This document shows, in pieces, positions 1 through 5,587 of a DNA stretch of 5,793 bases (position 1 is its first letter; every line of letters begins with the position of its first letter). Under the pieces are notes generated by a model. The model was not told the DNA's origin. It saw nothing but the letters and a program-made list of their open reading frames with translations, and searched no databases. Both the position numbers and the translations under genes were made by a program. The stretch covers positions 1 through 5,793 of the forward strand of contig JAFUUB010000049.1 in NCBI GenBank assembly GCA_017483985.1, in the 5' to 3' direction. Source of the stretch: Bacteroidales bacterium. Its GTDB lineage: Bacteria; Bacteroidota; Bacteroidia; Bacteroidales; UBA932.

Positions 1-578
1 ATTCCGGTCTGAAGGCCGAGCAGCTCACCTCTCTCGCAGCCCTCGACAGCACCCGTCTGCAGGAAGCCCACGCTTGCGAGTTCGGGGTACAGCAGTGCAA
101 GGTCACCGGTGCCCACACCTACGGTGGTCACGGTGAGGCCATGGCAGTCTTCGCATCCCAGGTCAAGATCGACGGCAAGCCCCTCGCCGAGATGGGCCTG
201 GGCGCCGAGCGTTTCGCCGAGCTCAAGCACAACACCATCCAGGGCGGCAGCAACATCATCAAACTCCGCGGCCGCAGTTCCTTCCAGAGCCCGGCCTACA
301 ACGCCGTCAAGATGATCGAGGCCGCGATGGGCGGCGACAAGTTCACCTGGCCGGCCGGCACCTATGTCAACAACGCGAAGTACCAGAACGTCATGATGGC
401 CATGCCGACCGTCATCGACGCCACCGGAGTCCACTATGTGATGCCCGAAGGCACCGCCGAGGAAATCGCGGCCCTCGATGCCTCCTACGCCCATCTCTGC
501 AAGATGCGCGACGAGATCATCTCCCTCGGCATCATCCCCGCCACCGCCGACTGGAAGCAGGCCAACCCGAACCTGTAG
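1..578 (+). CDS. mdh: Malate dehydrogenase, C-terminal part (5' end outside the window)
   Basis: NAD-dependent malate dehydrogenase interconverts malate and oxaloacetate in the cytoplasm (TCA cycle, or the reductive branch to fumarate and succinate in anaerobic Bacteroidales). The reading frame is open from base 3 and gives 191 residues ending in NPNL before TAG. Seen in the fragment: LDSTR (residues 14-18), where the Arg matches the substrate-carboxylate-binding Arg of the LDH/MDH family, and TYGGHGE (39-45), where the His matches the catalytic proton acceptor. A helix-rich stretch with GRSSFQSPAYNAVKMIEAAM follows, which I recall as nearly identical in Bacteroides Mdh. Family members are about 310-335 residues, so the Rossmann NAD-binding half (roughly 120-140 residues) lies upstream of the window. 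The first ATG inside the window (141) is internal, because homology continues before it. The gene stands alone, with a terminator right after it. Confidence 0.93.
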   Translation, partial: SGLKAEQLTSLAALDSTRLQEAHACEFGVQQCKVTGAHTYGGHGEAMAVFASQVKIDGKPLAEMGLGAERFAELKHNTIQGGSNIIKLRGRSSFQSPAYNAVKMIEAAMGGDKFTWPAGTYVNNAKYQNVMMAMPTVIDATGVHYVMPEGTAEEIAALDASYAHLCKMRDEIISLGIIPATADWKQANPNL

Positions 579-602
579 GAATTCCTCCAGGACGAAATAC
601 AT

Positions 603-633
603 TCCATCCTCCTGCCCGGGGGATGGATTTTTT
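603..633 (+). terminator. Intrinsic terminator of mdh
   Basis: The arms TCCATCCTCC (603-612) and GGGGGATGGA (618-627) form a 10-bp stem with one G-T wobble and a 5-nt loop. Six T residues follow directly (628-633). It lies 25 bp after the mdh stop, which is textbook geometry for Rho-independent termination on the plus strand. Read on the minus strand the same hairpin is followed only by ATGTATTTCG, so it would be at best a weak terminator for the convergent EnvC-like gene that ends at 657. Confidence 0.88.
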
Positions 634-656
634 GTGTGCACCCGGCACCGGCGGGG

Positions 657-1865
657 CTACCGCAGCCAGGATTCGGGGTTCTGGGGGGAGCGGTCCTTCC
701 AGAGTTGGAAATGCAACTGGTCCTCGCCGGCGATGGTGTCGACGGTGCCGAGCACCTGGCCGGTCTTGACCTTCTCGCCAGAGTGGACCGAGACGGATCC
801 GAGCTTGCAGTAGAAGGTGAAATAGGAGCCGTGCTGGACGAGGACACACTGGTTGTAGCCCGGCATGACGACGACCTGGGATACGGTCCCGTCGAAGACG
901 GCCCGCACCGGGGCGCCCCGGTTCACGGCGATGGTGACGCCGTTGTTGAACGGCAGCTTGACATTCTTGTAGACCGGATGTTCATGCTGACCGTAGGAGT
1001 CGATGACCGTTCCCTCGACCGGCCAGGGAAGCCGGCCCTTGTTGGAGGCGAACTCGCTGCTGAGCCGGGTGTCGACCGCCGTCGTGGTGGCCTTGCCGCC
1101 CTTCGCCGCCCCCTTCCCGCCGGAACCCTTGCCGGAAGACTTCGCCGTGGCCTTGCGGATGAGTTCGGCGATCTCCCGGTTGAGGGCTTCGACCTCGCGG
1201 TTCTTCCGCTCCAGTTCCTTCTGGTATTTCTTGCGGTCCTGCCCCAGCCGGGCGACCAGACCCGCCGATTCCTTCTCTTCGGAGCGCAGCGCCTCCATGT
1301 CCTGCAGGCGGCGGGCGCGCAGGGTCTCCGCCTCCGCCTTCATCGCCGCCATCCGCTCCTTCTCCACCTCCAGCTCAGAGGTCGTCTCCCGGATCCGGAC
1401 CGCCTGTTCCGACATCTCCCGCGAGAACCCGCGCAGGTAGCCGAAGCGGCGGAAGGCCTGGCCGAGGTTGTCGCTGGCGAGGATGTACATGTACCAGAGG
1501 CGGCTGTCGCGGTTCTTGTAGGCGCTCCGTACCAGGCGGTCGTAGTAGCGGGTCAGCGTGTCGTGGCGGGCCTGCAGGCGGTCGATTTCCTGCTGGCGGA
1601 CCCGGATGGAGTCGTCCAGGGCGCGGATTTCGCGCTCGCTCTCGGCGATCAGTTCCTGCCGGGCCGACATCTTGCGACGCACCAGGGTCAGGCTCGACAG
1701 AGCCTTGGTGCTACTTTGGGCATTCTCTCGGAGTTGCCGGTTGATGACGGCGATTTCCTTTTCGAGCCGGGCCTTGCGGCTTTCCTGACGGCGGGTATCC
1801 TGGGCAGAAGCGCCCGCGACGGCAAGCAGCATCGCCAGCCCCCATAACAGAATCCTCTCTTTCAT
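657..1865 (-). CDS. EnvC-like murein hydrolase activator: coiled coil plus degenerate LytM/M23 domain
   Basis: Exported 402-residue protein that probably activates a peptidoglycan amidase in the periplasm during cell separation. Residues 1-21 are a signal peptide (MKER, hydrophobic core, ASA before Gln22). Residues about 25-125 and 155-240 are charged heptad-like coiled coil. A Lys/Gly/Ala/Ser-rich linker covers 238-262, and an M23/LytM fold covers 278-402 (LPWPVEG at the start, NPESWLR at the end). The M23 active site is mostly lost. The HxGxD zinc motif reads NNGVT (307-311), the YxHL histidine is Lys354, and HLH reads QLH (383-385), so only His385 remains. This favours an amidase activator of the EnvC/NlpD type over an active endopeptidase. 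The start at 1865 is chosen because it gives a clean signal peptide and overlaps the upstream TGA as ATGA; an in-frame ATG at 1952 would bury the signal. It is probably translationally coupled to the TPR gene. Confidence 0.88.
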   Translation of the reverse strand: MKERILLWGLAMLLAVAGASAQDTRRQESRKARLEKEIAVINRQLRENAQSSTKALSSLTLVRRKMSARQELIAESEREIRALDDSIRVRQQEIDRLQARHDTLTRYYDRLVRSAYKNRDSRLWYMYILASDNLGQAFRRFGYLRGFSREMSEQAVRIRETTSELEVEKERMAAMKAEAETLRARRLQDMEALRSEEKESAGLVARLGQDRKKYQKELERKNREVEALNREIAELIRKATAKSSGKGSGGKGAAKGGKATTTAVDTRLSSEFASNKGRLPWPVEGTVIDSYGQHEHPVYKNVKLPFNNGVTIAVNRGAPVRAVFDGTVSQVVVMPGYNQCVLVQHGSYFTFYCKLGSVSVHSGEKVKTGQVLGTVDTIAGEDQLHFQLWKDRSPQNPESWLR

Positions 1866-3550
1866 CGTCCCATGGATTTCAGGCGTACCTCGATGCGCTC
1901 CTCCAAGTCGGCGACAGAGCCGTCGGCATTCTTGGCCCGGGCCTGGCTCCAATAGACCTTGGCGAGGTCATATTCCCCCAGGGCATAGAGCACTTCCGCG
2001 TAATGGTCCAGTATCACGGCGCTATCCTTGCCGCCATAGAGCATGGCATGCTTGAAAAAGGGCTTGGCTTCCAAGTCCTTCCCCTGCAGATGCAGAATCC
2101 ATGCGAAGGTATCCAGATAGGTAGCGTTGTCCGGTTCCGCCTCGACGGTCTTCTTGGACATGGCATAGGCCTTTTTGAGCTTCTTCCCCTCCTGGCTGAG
2201 GTAGTAGGCATAGTTGTTGAGCACCGGCGCATAGTCGGGATCAAGCTTCAAGGCCTTCTCATAAGCCTGGTAAGCGGCCTTCGAGTCCCCTTTCAGGTGG
2301 TACATGTCGCCGATGGCGGACCAGCAGGCCTTCTGGCGGTCCTTGTCATCCTTGCTGGCGGCAATAAGGTAACGGTTGTTGCCGATGATGGCATCGTAGT
2401 CGCCCAGATGGTAGTCCGCCATGTTGAGATAGTCCATGAACCCGAGTTCATGAAAGCGGTCGAACGCGGCGACGGAACGGTCGCGCATCTCTTCCCATTC
2501 CTCCTGCATGGACAGCAGCTGGATATAGGTCACGGTATGGGCGAGGCTCTCGGGATACAGGTCGGCCACTTCCCGGAAACAATCCTTGGCGCGCTCCGGC
2601 CGTCCGGTGGAATAAAAGTAGGCGCCTGCGGTGGTCAGGACGGTGCTGTCCGAAGGATGGCATTCCTGCATCGTCCCCACCATGCCGTCGAACTCCGACC
2701 GGTGCAGGTTCAGCAGCTTGGGATCCACGTTGCGCGTGAGGTTGCCCACGTACATGCCCTTGGCCTCGGCCGGGACATCGGGATTCTCCATGAAACGGCC
2801 GATAGTGGTGAAATAGTCGGAATAGCGGCGGGTCGTCCGGTAGACTTCCGACTCGCCGAGGAGGGCAGGGATATAGTCGCTCTGGGCCAGGAGGGCTTCC
2901 TGGTAGCACCGGAGTGCCAGGGAGTCGTTGTATTCGGACAGATAATAGTCTCCCATCATGGACAGGACGGAAGGCGACGTGAACTGCTCGTTGAAAGCCT
3001 CCAGGGTACGGATGGCCTCTTCGGGCTTGTCCAGCTGGCGGTAGATGTCGTAGCGGGTGCGCGCGATCTGCTCGGAGGGACCGGTCATATCCTCCACGTC
3101 GGAAAGGGCCTGGAGGGCCTTCTCGTACTGTCCTTGCTTGAGATACAGGCCCAGAAGGTCGTAGGAGACGGCCGTCTTGTCCGGGAACTCCGACAAGATG
3201 CTCTCATACATCTGGATGACCATCTCGTCCTCGCCCTTGACCTGATAGAGGGCCGCGAGGCGTTGCTTGTACCAATAATTGTGCGGATCCAGCTCCACCG
3301 CCTGCTTCAGATGGATGACGGCGGCGTCCACTTCGTCCAGCCCGGCTTCGGAAAGCCCCAGATAGTACCAAACGGCATCATTGTCGGGCGCCGCCTTCGA
3401 AAGGGGACCCAGCAGGTTCTTCGCCTGCGCATATTCCCCGGCATCGACGAGGGCGACGGCATCGACCAGCCGGTTCTCGACACCCTGGGCGGAGGCAGCC
3501 GCTCCCCAGCCCCACAGCAGGAGAGTCAGGAGGATTCTTGTCTTTTTCAT
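1862..3550 (-). CDS. Exported TPR-repeat protein, first gene of the EnvC operon
   Basis: 562-residue secreted protein. Residues 1-21 form a signal peptide (MKKTR, Leu-rich core, AASA before Gln22). Most of the rest is helical TPR repeats. Clear units are DAVWYYLGLSEAGLDEVDAA with AVELDPHN near residues 57-90, and a run at about 408-540 that includes GDMYHLKGDSKAAYQAYEKA, ALKLDPDYAP, AEPDNATYLDTFAW and HYAEVLYALGEYDLAKVYW. There is no lipobox or transmembrane helix after the signal, so it is probably periplasmic. TPR arrays bind other proteins, so a scaffold or adaptor role in the envelope is the reasonable inference; no enzymatic motif is visible. From memory, Bacteroidales often carry a TPR gene of this size next to the EnvC-like gene. 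Another in-frame ATG lies at 3592, but it sits at the predicted transcription start and would put 14 charged and polar residues before the signal peptide. The weak AAGAAG just before the ATG at 3550 is compatible with Bacteroidetes, which rarely use strong Shine-Dalgarno sites. Confidence 0.88.
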   Translation of the reverse strand: MKKTRILLTLLLWGWGAAASAQGVENRLVDAVALVDAGEYAQAKNLLGPLSKAAPDNDAVWYYLGLSEAGLDEVDAAVIHLKQAVELDPHNYWYKQRLAALYQVKGEDEMVIQMYESILSEFPDKTAVSYDLLGLYLKQGQYEKALQALSDVEDMTGPSEQIARTRYDIYRQLDKPEEAIRTLEAFNEQFTSPSVLSMMGDYYLSEYNDSLALRCYQEALLAQSDYIPALLGESEVYRTTRRYSDYFTTIGRFMENPDVPAEAKGMYVGNLTRNVDPKLLNLHRSEFDGMVGTMQECHPSDSTVLTTAGAYFYSTGRPERAKDCFREVADLYPESLAHTVTYIQLLSMQEEWEEMRDRSVAAFDRFHELGFMDYLNMADYHLGDYDAIIGNNRYLIAASKDDKDRQKACWSAIGDMYHLKGDSKAAYQAYEKALKLDPDYAPVLNNYAYYLSQEGKKLKKAYAMSKKTVEAEPDNATYLDTFAWILHLQGKDLEAKPFFKHAMLYGGKDSAVILDHYAEVLYALGEYDLAKVYWSQARAKNADGSVADLEERIEVRLKSMGR

Positions 3551-3567
3551 CTTCTTGTCCAGTCTCG

Positions 3568-3585
3568 TGCAAGGAATCCCTTGCA
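3568..3585. repeat. Inverted repeat in the TPR gene leader
   Basis: TGCAAGG (3568-3574) and CCTTGCA (3579-3585) form a perfect 7-bp stem with a 4-nt spacer. The repeat lies between the predicted transcription start (about 3590) and the ATG at 3550 of the minus-strand TPR gene, so it would be a leader hairpin ending about 17 nt before the start codon. A further TTGCAAG stands at 3610-3616. It could be an mRNA structure or a dyad operator; nothing decides between them. No T-tract follows on either strand, so it is not a terminator. Confidence 0.55.
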
Positions 3586-3595
3586 AGTCCATTTA

Positions 3596-3626
3596 CAAAA
3601 ATAGTGTCTTTGCAAGAATTATGCAA
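3596..3626 (-). promoter_or_regulatory. Bacteroidetes-type promoter for the TPR-EnvC operon
   Basis: On the minus strand, TATTTTTG (3603 to 3596) matches the Bacteroidetes -7 consensus TAnnTTTG exactly. ATTG (3627 to 3624) supplies the -33 TTG exactly 20 nt upstream. Both the spacing and the -7 box fit the primary sigma factor of Bacteroides. The implied start near 3590 gives a leader of about 40 nt before the ATG at 3550 and argues against translation from 3592. The surrounding region is the most AT-rich of the window. Confidence 0.68.
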
Positions 3627-3706
3627 TCATAGACAAAAAATAAGGACCAGGAAAAATAACCGGCCTCATCCTTCCGAATACGGAATTTTTTACGAAATTT
3701 GTGACA

Positions 3707-4300
3707 ATGGATTTTTTCAGGGACCCGGTGAAACGTTTGACGACAGATTTGCATCTTAATACCTGGACGACAGAAGATGAACTCATCCGGGACTGCCGGA
3801 GGGGGCACCGTTCCGCCCAGAAACGGGTGTTCGACCTCCTCTCACCGAAGATGATGGCCTTGTGCCTCCGGTATGTCGGAGACCGGCAGACCGCCGAGGA
3901 CCTGCTGCAGGAAGGGTTCATCACGCTGTTTTCCAAGCTCGACAGCTATTCGGGGACCGGATCCTTCGAAGGCTGGGCGCGCAGGATCTTTGTCAACACG
4001 GCCCTCATGTATCTGAGGCGGACCGATGCCCTGAAACTCAGCGACGACATCAGCGAGGCGAGGGGGCTTTCCAGCGAAGCGGCCACGCCGGTGCAGAACC
4101 TCGGATACAAGGAACTGACGCAACTTATCGCCAGCCTTCCGCCCGATGCCCGGACCGTCTTCAACCTGCACGTGGTCGAAGGCTATTCCCACAAAGAGAT
4201 TGCGGACATGCTGGGATTCACGGAAGCCACGTCCCGTTCCAAGCTCCAACGGGCGAGGATGAGGTTGCAGGAGTTGATAAGGCAACAGAACCAACGATGA
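3707..4300 (+). CDS. ECF-family RNA polymerase sigma factor (Das-like partner of the downstream anti-sigma)
   Basis: 197-residue alternative sigma factor that would direct RNA polymerase to an envelope-responsive regulon when released by its anti-sigma. Sigma region 2 spans about 26-105: ELIRDCRRG, the LCLRYVGDRQTAEDLLQEGF signature typical of ECF sigmas, then GTGSFEGWARRIFVNTALMYLRR for promoter melting and -10 recognition. A linker of about 30 residues follows. Region 4 spans about 137-190, with LPPDARTVFNLHVVEGYSH followed by a helix-turn-helix, KEIADMLGFTEATSRSKLQRAR. There is no region 1 or 3, as expected for ECF. The ATG at 3707 is preferred; an in-frame GTG at 3701 is possible. The N-terminal 20 residues are weakly conserved-looking, so the start is not certain. 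The stop overlaps the next ATG (ATGA at 4297-4300), so both proteins are probably coupled in translation. I found no good TAnnTTTG promoter before it; the gene may depend on an alternative sigma, perhaps itself. Confidence 0.93.
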   Translation: MDFFRDPVKRLTTDLHLNTWTTEDELIRDCRRGHRSAQKRVFDLLSPKMMALCLRYVGDRQTAEDLLQEGFITLFSKLDSYSGTGSFEGWARRIFVNTALMYLRRTDALKLSDDISEARGLSSEAATPVQNLGYKELTQLIASLPPDARTVFNLHVVEGYSHKEIADMLGFTEATSRSKLQRARMRLQELIRQQNQR

Positions 4301-5496
4301 AAGAGAACGAATTCGACATATCGATCAGAAACCTGATGCAGGATGCGGAGGAAACCGTTTCCCCGAAAGTGTGGGAAGGGATTTCCACCGGTCTGGACAG
4401 GGCTCCCCGCAAGCGCGTGGTGCCTCTCTGGATGTGGAGAGGACTTGCCGGAACGGCCGTGGCCGCTGCTGTTGCCGCCGCCGTCATCCTGATCCATCCG
4501 GAAGCCGCTGATTCTAACCAACCTATCATACAACCCACAACCGCCCTCACCGTAGCCGAAGCGCCGGAAAATGCTCCGGCTGCGGAAGAGACGGCCGTCG
4601 CCCCGATCGAAGAGCAGGTCTCCCGGCTGGAAGGCCGGACCGCCTATGTGCCGGAGCCCCTCCCCGTCGTGGAACGCCCGGAAGGAGACCCGCCTCTCCT
4701 GCAGGAAGAAATCGTGCCGGAGGAGGTCGCAGCTCCTACGGTATCGGCGGAACCTCAGGCACGGGAGAGGGTTACCGGTGACGAAGAAGCCTTCAACCAG
4801 CTGGCTTTCCAGGAACGCCGTGCCATCCGGAACGGCAGTCTCTCCTTCGCCATCAACGGTAATCTCCAGGGCAACAACCGGCCGGAGACCCCCACGACGG
4901 CAAGGCGCAAGGCGCCGTCGTTCCTCATGCCTGCCGCCGAGGATGGAACCGGCATCCGGGAGAATCCGGAATTCAGTTTCGGTCTCCCCATCTCGGTCGG
5001 ACTCGGAATCCGGTACGATTTCACCACCCGCTGGGGCATCGGCACCGGACTGACCTACACCAACCTGAGCCGCTCCTTCGTCGGGACCTATTCGGAGGTC
5101 GAGAAAGGACGGAGGACCCGTTTCGAACCCAACACCGACATCGACAACCTGCAGCATTACCTCGGCATCCCGCTCAACGTCTATTACCATTTCATCAATA
5201 CGGGACAGTGGGACGCCCATGTTTTCGCCGGGGGGACTTTCGAGCGCCTGATCGACAACCACTATCTGATCCATGGAGCGGACGGAGATATCCACTACCA
5301 TGAACAGGTTGAAGGCCTACAGACCTCCCTGGGCCTGGGTATCGGTACTGAATTCCGGCTCACGCCGTACCTCGGCATCTACTTTGATCCGAGCCTCCGC
5401 TACTATTTCGACACCGGGCAGCCGCGGTCCATCCGCACCATCCAGCCGTTGCGGTTCGACTTCGAAATCGGCGTCCGGTTCACGCTCCGGCCGTAG
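4297..5496 (+). CDS. Dual membrane-spanning anti-sigma factor-like protein (Dma-like): inner-membrane helix plus outer-membrane beta-barrel
   Basis: 399-residue protein likely to hold the upstream sigma factor at the inner membrane while its other end sits in the outer membrane. Residues 1-40 are short, charged and cytoplasmic, with VSPKVWEGIS resembling the P..W..I pattern at the N-terminus of Bacteroidetes anti-sigma/porin proteins. Residues 44-66 form one transmembrane helix (WMWRGLAGTAVAAAVAAAVIL) after a positive RAPRKR, which predicts N-in topology. Residues 67-175 are a Pro/Ala/Glu-rich, probably extended linker. Residues 180-399 alternate beta strands and turns typical of an 8-strand OmpA/OmpX-size barrel (SLSFAINGNLQGN, FSFGLPISVGLGIRYDF, GIGTGLTYTNLSRSF, YLGIPLNVYYHF, AHVFAGGTFERL, SLGLGIGTEFRL, LGIYFDPSLRYYF, FDFEIGVRFTL). 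There is no cleavable signal peptide. The start at 4297 is fixed by the ATGA overlap; the open frame reaching back to 3862 lies inside the sigma gene. This matches the Dma family described in B. thetaiotaomicron. An ordinary anti-sigma would lack the barrel, and an ordinary porin would lack the uncleaved helix. Confidence 0.85.
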   Translation: MKENEFDISIRNLMQDAEETVSPKVWEGISTGLDRAPRKRVVPLWMWRGLAGTAVAAAVAAAVILIHPEAADSNQPIIQPTTALTVAEAPENAPAAEETAVAPIEEQVSRLEGRTAYVPEPLPVVERPEGDPPLLQEEIVPEEVAAPTVSAEPQARERVTGDEEAFNQLAFQERRAIRNGSLSFAINGNLQGNNRPETPTTARRKAPSFLMPAAEDGTGIRENPEFSFGLPISVGLGIRYDFTTRWGIGTGLTYTNLSRSFVGTYSEVEKGRRTRFEPNTDIDNLQHYLGIPLNVYYHFINTGQWDAHVFAGGTFERLIDNHYLIHGADGDIHYHEQVEGLQTSLGLGIGTEFRLTPYLGIYFDPSLRYYFDTGQPRSIRTIQPLRFDFEIGVRFTLRP

Positions 5497-5518
5497 GAAA
5501 CATTAATTTATATAGTGA

Positions 5519-5553
5519 AACAACACAAGTTATCAACAACCTGTGGTGTTTTT
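5519..5553 (+). terminator. Possible weak terminator after the Dma-like gene
   Basis: AACAACACA (5519-5527) can pair with TGTGGTGTT (5542-5550) with a single A/G mismatch. This leaves a 14-nt loop, and a run of five T (5549-5553) overlaps the end of the stem. The stem is AT-rich and the loop long, so it is much weaker than the mdh terminator. It lies in the 91-bp gap before the lipoprotein gene and may only reduce read-through. Confidence 0.3.
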
Positions 5554-5574
5554 CCATGGTTGTCGCTACCTTGG
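5543..5574 (+). promoter_or_regulatory. Possible promoter of the lipoprotein gene
   Basis: TACCTTGG (5567-5574) matches the Bacteroidetes -7 box TAnnTTTG at five of the six fixed positions. A poor -33 element (TGG at 5544-5546 in place of TTG) lies 20 nt upstream. The box ends 13 nt before the ATG at 5588, so the leader would be very short. If real, the lipoprotein gene can be expressed apart from the sigma/anti-sigma pair. The overlap with the weak hairpin at 5519-5553 makes both calls tentative. Confidence 0.3.
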
Positions 5575-5587
5575 CCGAAAAAATGCC

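Noticed and set aside
636..1847. Long plus-strand open frame of 403 codons opposite the EnvC-like gene
   Set aside because: It mirrors a gene with signal peptide, coiled coil and LytM motifs. The plus-strand product has no recognisable motif and begins beside the mdh terminator. High GC in third positions keeps the antisense frame open.
1866..1952. Upstream in-frame start for the EnvC-like protein
   Set aside because: It would add 29 residues before a good signal peptide and lies inside the TPR coding region.
2003..3604. Plus-strand open frame of 533 codons opposite the TPR gene
   Set aside because: Low-complexity Val/Gly/Leu/His-rich product without a domain, fully antisense to convincing TPR repeats.
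3691..3704. GAAATTTG before the sigma gene as a -7 promoter box
   Set aside because: It lacks the leading T, has no TTG about 20 bp upstream, and would place the transcription start at the ATG itself.
3862..4296. N-terminal extension of the Dma-like protein through the sigma gene
   Set aside because: This stretch is an out-of-frame reading of the sigma factor. The ATG at 4297 with ATGA overlap and a sensible anti-sigma N-terminus is the real start.
4183..5301. Minus-strand open frame of 372 codons opposite the Dma-like gene
   Set aside because: Antisense shadow; no motif, and it overlaps the end of the sigma gene as well as the barrel.
5530..5538. TTATCAACA, a near match to a DnaA box
   Set aside because: A single imperfect copy without a cluster, AT-rich unwinding tract or dnaA gene nearby; expected by chance in AT-rich spacer.
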